Shown: positions 11,572-24,770 of the stretch, piece by piece
Layout: each line of letters starts with the position of its first letter
Position numbering within the stretch: position 1 is the first letter of the stretch
Assembly: GCA_018907035.1 (NCBI GenBank)
Contig: JACCIC010000004.1
Location: forward strand, 5,993,501-6,057,500
Direction of reading: 5' to 3'
Source of the DNA: Sycobia sp. Sy_11
Taxonomy: Eukaryota > Arthropoda > Insecta > Hymenoptera > Epichrysomallidae
DNA: 64,000 nt
The notes under the pieces: generated by a model
Databases searched by the model: none
The model's input: only the letters and a program-made list of their open reading frames with translations
Told to the model about the DNA's origin: nothing
Position numbers and translations under genes: made by a program

Positions 11572-12624
11572 ATACAATAGGAAACCTCTCAATATCCACA
11601 TCGAAGCAGACATCATTTTATGATGTGTGTATATGTATGTGTGCGTACAGTTTTTAAATTAAGAAAAAAAACTCGGCATAGGATTGGTAACACTTGCAAA
11701 AGACCGAGCGGGACCCAGCGCTCTTTAAATCTAATAGAAACGAAGAAACTAATATTACATTCCGCTCTCGAGGCTCTTTACTTGTCGTTCCACTGGATCG
11801 GCCGTTTACAAACTTTTAACGATAATTGGGCCACGCACGCGCCCATTTAGTTATAGGAACGATCGGCATCTAAAATCAAACGGGGCGACCGGCATCAGCG
11901 CGTACGTTGCGCACTGTTGCGGCACGCGCTCCCTGAACCAATTGACTGTTTCGAGCACAGTTTTCCTCCACTCCTGACTCATAGATGTTCTATGATATAT
12001 ATAATACGTACCGTACATATATATACATATATACATATCCTTCAAGTGTACATGCCTGCTTCTATACAAGCGTTGCGCATATCATAGTTTTATTAGTTTC
12101 TCGGGCTTGCTCACCTCTTTCGGCACCGAGTTAAGTGCACTCGAACAGCACACACACACACTTGTAACTCGAAAACGGCTTCCACGTGCGCCACAGCCCC
12201 ACGCCCATATATAATGCGCGTTATTACTATTTGGCGCCGACGTTCGCGCGGTACATCGGGAAGCCAAAGGGCGGATATTTTATGCGCCAAGCGTCCCGAT
12301 GATGATCACATCAGAGTAGCGGTCGTATCTTCGTCGCAGTACTGATGCGCAGTCGCCAATTGACATTTAATTTATTAATATCGCCCTCGCACGCGAGCTA
12401 TATTTACAATTAATATGATGTTGTGATGATGTTTCAAGATTATATACATAGAGTTCGAGGATCTTAGGTTATGTACGCGGTGTCGATGCAGGCGAATAGT
12501 TAAAAAATCCCGCGTGCGTAGCTGTATAGTTTTTTCTGATGTTTCTTTGTTTCTATATATAAGACACATACATGTTCGAGTAAAAATGCTTCGGATGGTA
12601 GAAATTTTTATTGTACATCTTCCA
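11572..12624. other. Intergenic with GC-richer stretches
   Basis: Moderate GC and CpG content at about 11840-11960 and 12080-12350. Tests for long frames gave only composition-driven ORFs. It may include 3' sequence of the small minus-strand gene at 12625-12747. Confidence 0.5.
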
Positions 12625-12747
12625 TTAGTGCGGAATAACCGGGAATAAGCGTTTCTTATAGTATACATAGGACACGAATTGAGTGTAGAGTGGATCAAAG
12701 ATGTACTTGCCGAAATCTGTTTCGTATTTATCCTGTCTGAATGCCAT
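12625..12747 (-). CDS. Small ORF, 40 aa, unknown function
   Basis: An intact ATG-to-TAA frame on the minus strand. The peptide opens MAFRQDKYETDFGKYIF and ends KKRLFPVIPH; it is not low-complexity, has balanced charge, and its aromatic middle (YTQFVSYVYY) could form a short amphipathic or membrane-associated helix. A canonical AATAAA on the same strand lies less than 20 nt after the stop (about 12607-12612), as in a compact transcript or a terminal exon. It could be a complete smORF gene or the last exon of a spliced gene whose upstream exons lie to the right. I do not recognise a family. A longer overlapping minus-strand frame (12375-12791) in another register is Arg/Ile/Thr-rich and looks like a shadow. 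Confidence 0.4.
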   Translation of the reverse strand: MAFRQDKYETDFGKYIFDPLYTQFVSYVYYKKRLFPVIPH

Positions 12748-13639
12748 ATTATATATTTTATACTCTCAGTTAAATCTAATTCAATGGACAATTGTTCATT
12801 TTACAAAATAATTTTTGAATGTTATATCAATGCGTGTAATAATGCACTCATTCAATAATATATAAAAAAAAGATATGATACCGCCTTCATCAAATCGGAA
12901 AATATAGAAAATTCAAGACTCGGTTATTTATATTAGCCACTACAGGACACCTCTATGTGTTGAGATTAGGTAGCTGATATAGATATATAAAATTTGAAGA
13001 TATCCACTTAGAAGTTGTTTTGATAATAAAATTATCTATAAGGTATTAAGATTTCATCGGTCTTTCATACGAAATGACAAGATTTTTAGCCGCTTATATG
13101 AGGTTATGCTTCTTAACATCAGGTATTCCTCTATCGGTCGACAATGAAACCTTTCGTAAAGTTGAAAAAGTAGTAACGAAATTTAATCCACTGCACATGT
13201 AATTTCATTAATTTATACTTAATTTTTTATGAACAAAATATTAAATTATATAGAAGTATTATTTAATTTAATTTGATGTGCATTAATCCGATTTCTGTAC
13301 ACAAAATATCGATTTTGCATTGGTAATTACCATGATATATGATCTTAAATTTTGTAGTCATAAATATAAACAGTTATAGTATTAATAAAATGATTGATGA
13401 AACTGCTGGATTGTCAAAGGGAAAATTATGTTAGTGATAACAAAAGATGAAGAAAGAGAAAATGCAGTCGCATTTAAGTCATTCGAGGGTTCAGAGTTTC
13501 AAGCTTGAGCATGAGAAAAGCTCAATTTTCTGATGTAGGTGTGGTTTTTTGCGGTTACAACAAAACCGAGAATCGATGGCATTGATCGGGTATTGAATTC
13601 GGATTCATTACATCAAAATATACAATATTATGTACGACA
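12748..13639. other. Intergenic, nothing seen
   Basis: AT-rich, no element borders or gene recognised. Confidence 0.55.
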
Positions 13640-13877
13640 AATAAGGTCAAATTTAGTAATAGAAGATTATTTTTATTATTTTTATTTTTAATTTATTTTA
13701 TATTATTTTATTTAATTTTATTATTTTAATTTATTAGTTTTAATTTTTTATATAATTAAATTTAGTAATAAGTTTTATTTCAGATTCTTCGGGGGTGATA
13801 ATAAACAAGGATAGTCTGACTGTCATTATTTTAGTTAATATATTATACTTAAAGGACTGTAAGACCGATAAAAATAC
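13640..13877 (+). mobile_element. Solo arm of foldback family (copy A)
   Basis: Matches only the right arm of the foldback element at 16415-16972: an A/T-rich lead-in, GATTCT.CGGGGG, GGATAGTCTGACTGTCATTA, TTTTAGTTAATATATTATA, then GACTGTAAGACCGATAAAAA. No left arm or loop is present, so it is a truncated copy. Confidence 0.75.
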
Positions 13878-14751
13878 AATTTTAATTTTAGTAATAAAAG
13901 AATTTTTTACACGCCTATTTAATAATATTAATTATAAAACAACAATTTTAAACTCATTGTTTTATTATATCATTCCAACTTTCTAACGCTTTTTTAAATA
14001 TAATATAATAAACAATTAACAAGATTAAATTTAACAATATACTACTTTAAAAATCTAATTCAAACTTTAGATTACGAAATAGATATAAATTAAATTCTTC
14101 TGTAATATAATATTCTAAATGTAATTAGAAACTTTTTGCTCTTGAAGTTTATTAATTATTTAATGTAAATTTTGGTTTTCTATCAACTGACTACATAACA
14201 TCATCTATTTCTAATATTTATTAGAAATTTGAATAAGAAAAAACAACGAAGATTTTGAAATATTTTTTATTGTTCAATAACCATATGCCATTATTTAATT
14301 ACAACAGATAATGCAAATGAATCTAACATAAGCCAAGTAATGTTTAACCGCATTCCATATGTATACGGAAGTCAAAAAACTATTTTCCTCCATCAGTATA
14401 TTATATAGAATTTCTATAGGTATAGTATATAATAGGGAGTATATAATTTTGTAACATTTCTCATTCAAGATCCCGGACCACCAAAGACTGCTACTCAGTT
14501 TCAAAATTACTTTTCGTATAATTAAATTGCGAAATTCGCCTTCAATCGGGATTCCGTGTGGGGGGCGAGCCTTTGTTTTTTTTTTCGCGTTCAGGGGTAT
14601 ATAATCTTTAAGAGTAATACGGTGTTACAGGTGTGTGGATAAAGTTAACGGGGGAGGAATCGCAAACCACAGACGCGACAGAGGAGTTTGCGATTTTGTT
14701 GTTTTTTTTTCTTTGTATTTATTATATATAATTCGACGGTATCATTTTGTC

Positions 14752-14753
<2 letters not shown>
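13878..14753. other. AT-rich intergenic, nothing seen
   Basis: No gene; a short GC-richer patch at about 14520-14690. Confidence 0.55.

Positions 14754-14802
<49 letters not shown>
14754..14802. repeat. (TA)n microsatellite
   Basis: About 24 TA units. Confidence 0.97.
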
Positions 14803-14803
<1 letters not shown>

Positions 14804-15899
14804 GCGGTCTCTTATGATCCCTAAAACGATAAACCCGTGATTAAATCGGGCTCCCGTTTTGCGAATTCGATCGTATTAGATTCTTTTATTGTATTCGCCG
14901 GTGCAGGTGTCGCAAAGATAACAATTAAGAAAAAAAGATATATAGTTCTTTGCGTTGTCAAATTTTGACATTAATATTTTAAAAAAAGGTGTGTTTTCTT
15001 ATCATTGTGTTTTTAATATATGGTAATACAAGTATCGCATTTGTTTGGTAAATTGATCAAACATGAAATATATGAAGATTTTCATCCGTATTAAAAATAC
15101 TTATGTTTAAGTAGTACCCCAAAACTATCAAAAATCTATTTTTCAATATATAAAAATATAACATAAAATTAAAATTCTATATTATCAACCTAACAATTTG
15201 GGATTTTTATGATAAAAAATAATGAAAAGAAATGATAATATTGACTTATAAATAAAAAATTTCCCAAAACCATGAAACGATTACCTATTTTTCAGTTTAA
15301 TATGCCTTAATACTTACTACATATTTATACTTACTTTTTTCCAATTCTGATGATCGAACAGTGCCAAACTATTCTTTTCGCTTCCTAAATTGTTTTACTC
15401 GTGTTGGACCTCTTTTAAATATCTTAGTGCACCTGTAATATTTATTTGTAATATTTGTTTGTATGTATATAATATTCGCTTGTAAAATTTAAAATTTAGG
15501 GGAAAACAAAAACACAAACAGGTATTTCTTTCATTGGAAAATTGCAAATTTTTATTTTCAGTATAAATCTAAAATTGCATTCGGATATCCATTATAATAC
15601 AGCTATATACGAAATATAGGGAAAACATTTAGCCTTGGATGATCTATATCCCCGTAATAAATCTCTTCGTTTTCAATGAAATCGCGATCCCAACTATATA
15701 GAAGTACCGAGCAAGTATAGTAAGATGAACGAGAGCTTTTCATTATATCTATAAGGATAGTAATTAATTAAACTATATAATGTTCAGAGTATAAATAAAT
15801 ATATAAAGTATACTTACTTAGTTCAAGTCCCTCTGCACCAACGTTATATATTTTCTTTAGACACGTGGCACGCGCTCGCGCACCACGACCCTCCCGTGA

Positions 15900-15901
<2 letters not shown>
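14803..15901. other. AT-rich intergenic, nothing seen
   Basis: Only chance frames; no element borders. Confidence 0.55.

Positions 15902-15961
<60 letters not shown>
15902..15961. repeat. (TA)n microsatellite
   Basis: About 30 TA units, followed by a short (CA)n tract to about 15990. Confidence 0.97.
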
Positions 15962-15966
<5 letters not shown>

Positions 15967-16093
15967 GCATATATATACACACACACACGCCCTATAATAT
16001 ATTGCCTCGATGGATGGTGGCTTTCGAGAGGGTCAGTAATATATTTCTCGAATATGAACCGTACGTTGGAAGGGCGCGGCGGTACGCTGTGTA

Positions 16094-16094
16094 T

Positions 16095-16173
<79 letters not shown>
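16094..16173. repeat. (TA)n microsatellite, one interruption
   Basis: About 40 TA units with a single C substitution near 16126. Confidence 0.97.
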
Positions 16174-16175
<2 letters not shown>

Positions 16176-16414
16176 TATTATAGAATTTATATGAATTGGT
16201 TATAGTTACTGAAAAATAATTGTTGAATATCGATCAAAAAATTGGAAGCTTCAGAGGATACAGATTGATTATTTTCTTTAGATAATATAAATGCTGTTTC
16301 TTTTTTCAATTAATTATATTAAAAGCGTTTCTGGACTTGTGTGTATGTGTGGGCGCGCGCGCTCGTGTTTGTTCGTTTGTTTCCGTTTGTACTTGAACAA
16401 GTTTCGGATAAAAT

Positions 16415-16752
16415 TGAATTAATAAATAGTCTTACAGTTTTTAAAAATCATATATTAGTTAAAATAATGACAGTCAGACTGTCCTTGTTTATGATCACCC
16501 CCGTAGAATCTGAAATGGAACTTATTACTAAAATAAATTATATCAGAAAATTAAAAATAACATAAAATTAATAATAAAATAAAAAAAAAAAAAGATAAAA
16601 AAAAAATAAAAGTACTTATTCTATGTTAGTAAAGGACAACTTGACTGCCCCCACCACCTTCAATTTAGGATTACTTTCTTGTCCGACGTTTCGAATCGCT
16701 ACAGTTCATCCTCAGGAACGTAACTAAACAGTAAGTACTTTTATTTTTTTTT

Positions 16753-16784
<32 letters not shown>

Positions 16785-16972
16785 TACTTTACTTATTATT
16801 GTAGTTTTATTTTTATTTTTAATTTTCTGATATAATGTATTGTAGTATTAAATTTTACTTTAGATTCTACGGGGGCAATCATAAATTAGGATAGTCCGAC
16901 TGTCATTATTTTAGTTAATATATTATATTACAAAGACTGTAAGATCGATAAAAAATTTTATTAATTTAATTC
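16415..16972. mobile_element. Foldback element (copy B), ~210-240 bp arms, central hammerhead-like motif
   Basis: Left arm about 16415-16622 and right arm about 16730-16972 are reverse complements with small indels. Shared blocks: AATAATGACAGTC, GACTATCC/GACTGTCC variants, CCCCCGTAGAATCT and CTTACAGT. The loop (about 16623-16729) contains TTGACTGCCCCCACCACC and, on the minus strand at 16685-16715, CTGAGGATGAAC...GATTC-GAAACGTC. It has no coding capacity. To the right, GTCGACATAAGTAC (about 16980-16993) recurs next to copy D. Confidence 0.85.
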
Positions 16973-17397
16973 AGAACAGTCGACATAAGTACTGTTTTTA
17001 ATTTTTAGTTTCGGATAGGCATGGACTTGCAGCTTGGCGGTCTCGCGCTGGTTCCGTCGCCAATGAAATCAACGCTGCACGCGCATATTATAGAATGACT
17101 TTCTTGAGTGGAAGAGAGGAGAGGGAATGAGTTTGCAATGAGCATTCAATAAATAACTCTCTAATACTTAGCATATATATATATCGACCGTGAACAGCAT
17201 CCGTTGTATGGAGTTCTCTCAAAACCGCGATGGGCCGACAATTGCCCGCCGCAAAAGGGGCTCTTCATATATAAGTCGCGCGATTTTCTCTCGTCAAAAG
17301 TAGAGGCAAGGGAAGCACTCTTCAAAATACTCGCCGGAGCGCTCAATCATAGGATGGCCGTAATATGCAAAGTATGTCCATTTCGAGCCAGAGGCAA

Positions 17398-17421
17398 GAG
17401 AGAGAGAGAGAGAGAGAGAGA
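17398..17421. repeat. (GA)n microsatellite
   Basis: About 12 GA units. Confidence 0.95.
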
Positions 17422-17587
17422 TAATCCTGTATTGCATGGGCAAACGATGCGTAGAGCGTATATTATAATAATGCGCTATTCGGGTTCCGAGAAACGAGAG
17501 CGAAAATATTATAATATATATGCGTACGCGAGTTTTTTTTTTAATGGTAAATAGGGTTGTTAAAAAAGGGGTAACGAAGCGCTACTG

Positions 17588-17590
<3 letters not shown>

Positions 17591-17649
<59 letters not shown>
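17591..17649. repeat. (TA)n microsatellite
   Basis: About 29 TA units. Confidence 0.97.
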
Positions 17650-19625
17650 CGTTAATAGCTATCAGCTGTGACTAATTAGGTAGACGCGCTGATACTGCTG
17701 CTGTATATAGATGTGTCTGTGACGACATTGCGCGGAGATTCGAGACGCTTCGGTCGATAGCGATTCGCGTGCCTCGCGTAAGCCATTGTTAAAAATGTAT
17801 AACTGGATGAGTAACTATAAACAGATTTCATCGGATATGTAATATTATTATAAATGTGAATGAATTGCTTTTGACAGTATATATAACGGATTGTGTTCAC
17901 AAATCACGTGGACAGATTTCCAGTGCATTTTGAATCTCCTACAGTTTACGAAAACTGATCGTAAAAAAGTGTTAGCTGGAATTCGATTGTTTAATTTCTA
18001 TCTAAATGAAAATCTATGGAGGATTAAGGCTATCATACATCTGTACACTAGAATATACCTGTTCTAATTTATCGATCTGTAGGCTAGAATACATCTGTTT
18101 AAGCATAAATGGTAAATAAAATAAAACCAATCAATTATATCTTGATATTGATTCAGAGAATTTCTATGGACATCTTTGAACTAACTCGCTAGAAATTCAA
18201 AAGAATCGAATTCCAGAAGTAATTTTGTTTTTTTTTTTCTGAACAAGAACTTTTCTTTGAGAAATTGTCGAAATTTGGTTAATGCTGGACCAATTGATTG
18301 AAAAGCTCAACGATAAGTCTTACTAACTAAATTCTTCATGACGATGTTTGAATTTAGTTCATTCAATTTACGAGTTAAATCATACAGAGCGAGAATTTTT
18401 TATTTATATAGAAAGTTCAGGTTGCTCTTGAGAGCTACTTTAGGCGGTCTGTATAGCTGACAACTATGGCAAAACAGAGATGAGAATGTTAATTTCAAAT
18501 TTGTAAAAAATATACTTATAGGCATACCAGATTGATTGCGTATCGCGGCGGTGTTTGAACGCGCTAATAATTTATATTTAGAAATAGTCGTAGTGAAAAA
18601 ATAAATAAATAGTGTATATGTGTATCATAAATAACGTAGTGCAAACGCAATTATGTTAAGTTTAAGTTTATCACATCAAATTCCCTAAAATATTAAAATG
18701 ATGCGACACTTAAATACTATATGTAACAATGCAGTAAGAATTAGTCTCATCGATAGCATATTCGCATATTTATTAATCAACGAGATAAAGTGAGTAAATT
18801 AATGAATGGACTCGTTCCTTAGATTCAAATACTCGAGTCATTATATAACTTACAATTATTAGTTGTAAATCTTGTAATGTAATAAACTTAAATGTAGATA
18901 AAAATAGTTTCGTGCATACGCATTACCGGCGTATTCCAGCAATAAATGGCACGAAATAGATGCGATACATATTAAATGGATATTTATTAGGCTAAAAGTT
19001 AGTCGAGGTCGAGGAGGTGTTATATCATTGCTGACGTACGTTTGATAAAACCAGGCAGATTCCGAATCTGTACTGGGAAGTCGTGTCAATAACCAGCATC
19101 TCGTACGTGGAAGGATGGTCGTGCAAAAAATCTCAGTGCTATATATGGGGAGCGTCATCAATCTCTTTTATCGTTCGCCTGGGCGCATTTTTAACGATGA
19201 GACGCGCCAAATATTCGGATAAATGGATACGCATGCGCTTGTAAAATAATCTCCTGGAACCTATGCGTAACCCACTCAGGAACATCCTGGGTTGGGGGGG
19301 GGGGTTGACACGCTTTTCACGCCGAAGATCCCTCACGCACCGCACACAGTAATTTTGCCGCGCTAGAAATCTTCTTCCAATCTCAAGGGAGTCGTCGAGC
19401 GTAACTTACATATATACCGAGCGGTTGCCTAAATCTCGAGGCAACAAGCCTCTCGCGAGCCTCTTTCGCGAATTCTCGACGGTATAGCCTTTTAAAGTCG
19501 CGTAATAAGAACACTATTGGAATTTTTTCCTGATCTCATCTACCCGGGATCTCTATGATAGAGTGGAATCCCAGAAGAAACGGGGACTCACTGCACGATT
19601 GGAAAAAGGTATCGAGTGAGCGATG

Positions 19626-19627
<2 letters not shown>
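17650..19627. other. Intergenic, no gene recognised
   Basis: AT-rich to about 18960, then moderately CpG-rich (18990-19480). A run of 12 G lies near 19293. No exon or element could be supported. Confidence 0.5.

Positions 19628-19660
<33 letters not shown>
19628..19660. repeat. (GA)n microsatellite
   Basis: About 16 GA units. Confidence 0.97.
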
Positions 19661-19662
<2 letters not shown>

Positions 19663-19946
19663 GAGCGAGAACGATAAATTTCCGATGCGTGTGCATATGT
19701 ATCTACATTGTAGAGAACCCTGGCCGATTATGTCTGATGGCTGAAACACGCATCGTACCGAGCACTATCGTCGTTGCAGCGTCATGCATCAGCGACAACG
19801 ATGGACAGGTAATATATATATATATTTCTGTATATAAAGTTGATGTTACATGCAAGTACGCGTTCGCACAGAAAATTCTGGGCAGGATATATAGATATAT
19901 GAGGTAGGAAGGAACAGTGGAGAGAGGAGGAGGAAACCACCACGAA

Positions 19947-19979
<33 letters not shown>
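19947..19979. repeat. (CA)n microsatellite
   Basis: About 16 CA units. Confidence 0.97.
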
Positions 19980-19981
<2 letters not shown>

Positions 19982-20602
19982 TCACGGCGAAAGCACTTGT
20001 GCTGGATTAGAACAACGCGCGCGCACAAAAGAAAGAGGCTGATGTACTTGTACCTCGCATTAGTTCGCATATGTACGTATACATATATTATATATATACA
20101 CAGTATGCGCGTCTTCTTGGGCCTAATGCGAGAGATTTATCTCTGTATACCGTTATTACTTAAGTACATCTCCTCAACCCTCTCGTGGATGGAGCGTGTC
20201 GTAGTTATATTCGCGGAAGATCCAACGACGCATCGAGCCGCGCGGAAGTATGAGCGCGCAATCTAGCGCTCATGCCTCTACCATATATAGGTATAAGACC
20301 TCTAGGGGACTTATAATGCTAGGTGGAGAAGTTTTTGATGAAAAATAACGCACTTGGATCGACTCATCTAAATTACATACGTGTATGTTCGATGACCAGG
20401 CCTTCTCGTGTATGGGGGGGGGGGGCAGGGGTGGCTTCTTCTTTAGTAAGTCATTTAGAGTACATTTTATGTATCAAAATTAGTTGGATATACATATACA
20501 TAACTTCAACTTAATTAGAAATCATTTCTCATCCTCGTAAATGATGAAATTTCCCGCAATCAAAATTAAAAATAAATAAATAATCTATATAAAATTAATA
20601 TA

Positions 20603-20737
20603 CTATGTCAGTAAGGGGGAAAGTGACTGCCCCCACCACCAAAATTTAAATTTGCCTTTGACACACGACGTTTTGAACCGCATTTTTTCATACATAATCA
20701 AATTCATAATCGTTGAATATTATATCCTCAGTGATGT
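20603..20737. mobile_element. Degenerate foldback-family fragment (copy C)
   Basis: Contains TATGTCAGTAAGGGGGAAAG, GTGACTGCCCCCACCACC and GACGTTTTGAACCGC, followed after a divergent or inserted ~45 bp by ATCCTCAGTGATG. These match the loop of copy B at 16623-16729. The arms are not recognisable. Confidence 0.65.
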
Positions 20738-21084
20738 ATCAATATATATGTATAGATATAGAAAAATATATATAGTCAAATAAATAATTTATCATAATTA
20801 TTAACATACGCCTGAGGAAAGACAAATTCCACTTTGGGACAAAAGGACACAATGTTGCCTATATAGATTTACATGATTAAGATATTGCATGAAATGACCC
20901 CGTTCCAAAAAAAAATCATAAACTCATCATTATGTTACACGTTATGCAGATATTATGCGGATTGTCCAAGCTACCACCGTTAAATATGGTATAATACGTT
21001 TACTTAACTCTCCGTAAAATTTCAAATGAATTCTTTATATTCAACTTTTACAAACAGTATTGCACATATTAATTTTTTTATATA

Positions 21085-21296
21085 TACACTGAAAAAAAAT
21101 CCTGAAAAAAAATCCATCTCTTAAATTAAGAAAATGTTCAGTAGATTTAAGACGATGTTTGATTTAAGTGGACTCTTCCTACTGTATCAAGTAAATACTT
21201 CCTTCATTTAAGAAGACAATTTCTCTGTTTCAGAAAAGAATTTACTTGATACAAGACAAGAAAATATTTACTTGATAAAAGACTCTTTTCAGTGTA
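21085..21296. mobile_element. Short TA-flanked inverted-repeat element (MITE-like, 212 bp)
   Basis: Ends read TACACTGAAAA at the left and TTTTCAGTGTA at the right, an 11-bp perfect inverted repeat, flanked on each side by TA, as expected for Tc1/mariner-type insertion. Inside, TATCAAGTAAATACTT (about 21185) is inverted relative to TTTACTTGATACAAGAC and TATTTACTTGATAAAAGAC (21240-21283), giving further fold-back potential. No transposase. Confidence 0.7.
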
Positions 21297-22709
21297 TAAA
21301 ACGCTATATATGTATCTATATATGTTCCAAAGTATTAAACGTGATCCGATAAAGAAGAAAAATCATATATTCAAAGAAGATAAAGGTATCGCTATGTATA
21401 GGTTATAGTTTCACATTTAGCCCTTTTTCGAAACGCTCTGTAACTATGTTAAAAAAAAAAAAATTCCCTACATTTGCTGGTAACCGTAAGACACACTGCG
21501 TGTACGTAGTTTTTACACTGTCACAAAAACGTCGTGTAACTTCAAAACGCTGTGTAAAATTGCTGAGAAAAATCGCAGGAAGCGCGTCGAAAAGCTGCGG
21601 TTTAAAAAAAATTTTTTTTTTTTTGGTCATTTTTAAACAAGTTTAGAAAAGTTATTTTTTTAGAAAACAACCAAACTGGCGACTGAGCTATCGATGCGAT
21701 ACTATTTTTCGAATAGCGTATTGATACCGGATATCTTGTTTATAGAATACATAACTGTGCAAGTAACTTTTCTATAAGATTTTAGTACATTTCATAAAGA
21801 GAAAATGACCTCATATCGTCTCGGCTAAACCGGTAGAATTGGCCGTGATGCAGTAATTCGACGAAAGTATAATTATCTTTATTTATTGTTGAATAATTGA
21901 TCATTCAAATACTTGAAAGTCTCTAGGACTGGGCCAAATAATTTATTATTTTAATAATATTATTAGATATTCACAATAGAGGGAGAAATTAATACATCCA
22001 AATTTTATTCGCAAAAGTAGAATATCGATCAAAATCATTCATCCCGTTCTTATAGTGAAACAATGACCTCGAGTGCGCGAAATGTACTGTGTATTGCATA
22101 ACAATGTTACGGAGCTGTGATGTTGACGCACCCCCCCCCCCCGTCGCGATATAATAAAGGGCTTTTTTAACACTCGCACCGTCGCTCGCCGATGCGCGGC
22201 GCGGAAGCTTTTGAAAAAAAAATATATGTATATATATATATATATACAAATCGAGGTCAACAAACGCCGGCAGTGGCCAAGTAATAAATCCTCCCCCGTC
22301 GTCGCCCCCCCCACTCCTGTTAAAATCTCATAATTCCCGAGCGTCGGATCGGACACGAGGACCTCATGGGGCGATCTTCCACCAGCGGGCGTACCGCGGG
22401 TTTCTTTTTTTTGTTTCTTTTTTTTCTGTTTTTTCTCGTTTTTTTATACGATTTTCCATGTCCCGTCGCGATCTCTATTCCAGTTTCCTTAGCGCACACT
22501 CATGTTTTATACGCGTTAAAATTCGATTTCTGTATAACACGTATGACGTGTATAGAATCTAGCGATAGAGGACGATTTTCGAGAAGCCGGCGAGAGATCG
22601 ACGGGCATATAACGCGCCGGTGATCTCGACCGTGTAATTTATATAAAGAGATCAAGGAGGTTCGAAAATTTATGTGTTTTTCTCGGTTTTTATATAGGTG
22701 CTGTATATG

Positions 22710-22714
<5 letters not shown>
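21297..22714. other. Intergenic with C-runs and GC-richer patches
   Basis: C homopolymers near 22131-22142 and 22303-22311; CpG-richer stretch 22120-22640. No gene recognised. Confidence 0.5.

Positions 22715-22760
<46 letters not shown>
22715..22760. repeat. (TA)n microsatellite
   Basis: About 22 TA units. Confidence 0.97.
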
Positions 22761-22762
<2 letters not shown>

Positions 22763-24038
22763 CCTTTGACTAAATACCACATCACATGCGTATCATTTAT
22801 ATTCAACAATTAGCTGGGCATCGAAATTTTAAGTTACTGGAAAATCCAGAAATAAAAGACCGATTTGCATATATTATAATCGAATATTTATACTGTTGAT
22901 TACTTATTTTCCATTCGCCTATTGCACTGTTACAGAATTATTCTTCAGTAGCGAAATTTCTAGTAATCTTAACGATTTTGATCTAATGGAATTTGTCATC
23001 AACCCTTGCAAGTGTAACGCGGAGAAAATTGACAATTTCATCCATTGTAGGGGAATTTATATTTTTTATTTTATAAAATTTCAATATTAGTGTTAAACCT
23101 GATAGTTCACGATCAATGATATAATTTTTTTTAGCAGAATTTGTCAGGTTATTGTGTAGGCGTCGTGCAGACTCGACCAAAGCGCCGCTATGAACGCAAA
23201 TCTGTAACTTTTCGCTCCTAATAAAATTACAACTATATACTTATATTATATAAAAGGTGTATATTCTGCAAACGGTACGAAAACTTAGATAGTCTGCCGC
23301 CTTAAGGGCTAGTGTCACACTTCGCAGTTTCATACGCTGTCTCTGTTATAACTTGAATACTAATTTTCGCTACAATGCCTGTCACCTAAAGCCATCGTAA
23401 AACCATCCTAAACGATTTCTCCGGTAGAAGACAGGTTATGTTTCATTAGTACTACAAACCTAATTCTTTTAAAGCGAACCACAATTGTTACTACTATATT
23501 TACTAATTATTTTCGAGGTATATATACGTATTAAACACTTATAATTCAGTTTTTTTCTCCATTCACTGTTAATTTCTAAATATATCAATAATTTTCATGA
23601 AACTTCCGTGCAGTATGTAACTTAGCTTTGGAATTTTGTATTAAAGTTTATTTATTAAGTTCGATCTCTAAAAATCTCTGAACATTCTATTGCTAAAACT
23701 AATGATAACAGCAATGATATTTTGGATGATAAATTGTAGATATTTTTTAAAAACGAAAAATGTTTAACGTATAGATTTTCTTTTCATCAGCAGTGTATTT
23801 TGAATATTTTATTTGCAATTTTACCTTTAGTATTTAAAATACTTATAAAAAAACTAATCTTAAATTCCAATTTTAAACGTTGTCTGTTGAAATCATTGGC
23901 AGAAAATAGTATTCAGTTTAATATCTACATATATTAATCATAATGTGAATGCGGTACAATTCCACCGATACAACCACCTTATTGGCTTACAATTATGGAA
24001 GATCCAGTTCTTGGCTTAGTAAGAGTTTTTGTGCCTGA

Positions 24039-24041
<3 letters not shown>
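22761..24041. other. AT-rich intergenic, nothing seen
   Basis: Only chance frames. Confidence 0.55.

Positions 24042-24102
<61 letters not shown>
24042..24102. repeat. (TA)n microsatellite
   Basis: About 30 TA units. Confidence 0.97.
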
Positions 24103-24104
<2 letters not shown>

Positions 24105-24399
24105 AGACTGCGATCTAGATGGGATTTCTGTAATTTTCGCTGATTACTTTCCTAAGCGAACAGCCTAGCTTCTTCTCCTACATAGATTTCAGCAAACATT
24201 TCTATTTTTCATGCATATGTATATATGTGTGTCTAGCTCGAACGCATCAATCAGACCACGAAATTTTTGTTGCATCGTCCGAAGAGACGGCTCTATTTCA
24301 ACACCGCATCGTTCTTACAAATAGATTATATCTTTTTCTTGTATCTTATGTGTATATATGACTGATCGCCACGGGTGAATGCGCATCATTTGCCACCGG

Positions 24400-24770
24400 A
24401 ATGAGTGGATTTTTTTGCTCTTTCTCGATTTCGTTTATTCCGCTCACGCCCAGCGCACGAGAACCCGCGCTCGACGCGTAGATTTTTACCGAGTTTTGCG
24501 CGTCTGTGCGTCCATGTCTCTCGCTCTTATATAGAATCGGCGCGTCGAGCGACACGCCACGAAGCCGAGCGTGGACCACCTCGCCAACCTTACGCCCGGC
24601 TTCTATATCCCTTTTGGGGCGGGCAAGTCCTTCCCTCCCCTCTTTCCTATCCTTCGCTCTGTATTGCCTGTTCTCACTCTCTCTCTCTCTCGCTCTTTCC
24701 CTCCGCCTCTCTCTCTCTCTCTCTGTCTACTTCACATCATCCGCCCATGATGTATAGCCTTTCTCTTCTA
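24400..24770. other. CpG- and pyrimidine-rich block
   Basis: CpG-dense sequence (24430-24640) running into two CT tracts (about 24674-24693 and 24708-24724). Overlapping Ser/Leu/Arg-rich frames are composition-driven. Confidence 0.5.

Noticed and set aside
20415..20432. G-rich runs (also near 19293, 33968, 57996) as G-quadruplexes
   Set aside because: They are single homopolymer G runs rather than four spaced G-tracts, typical of microsatellite noise.
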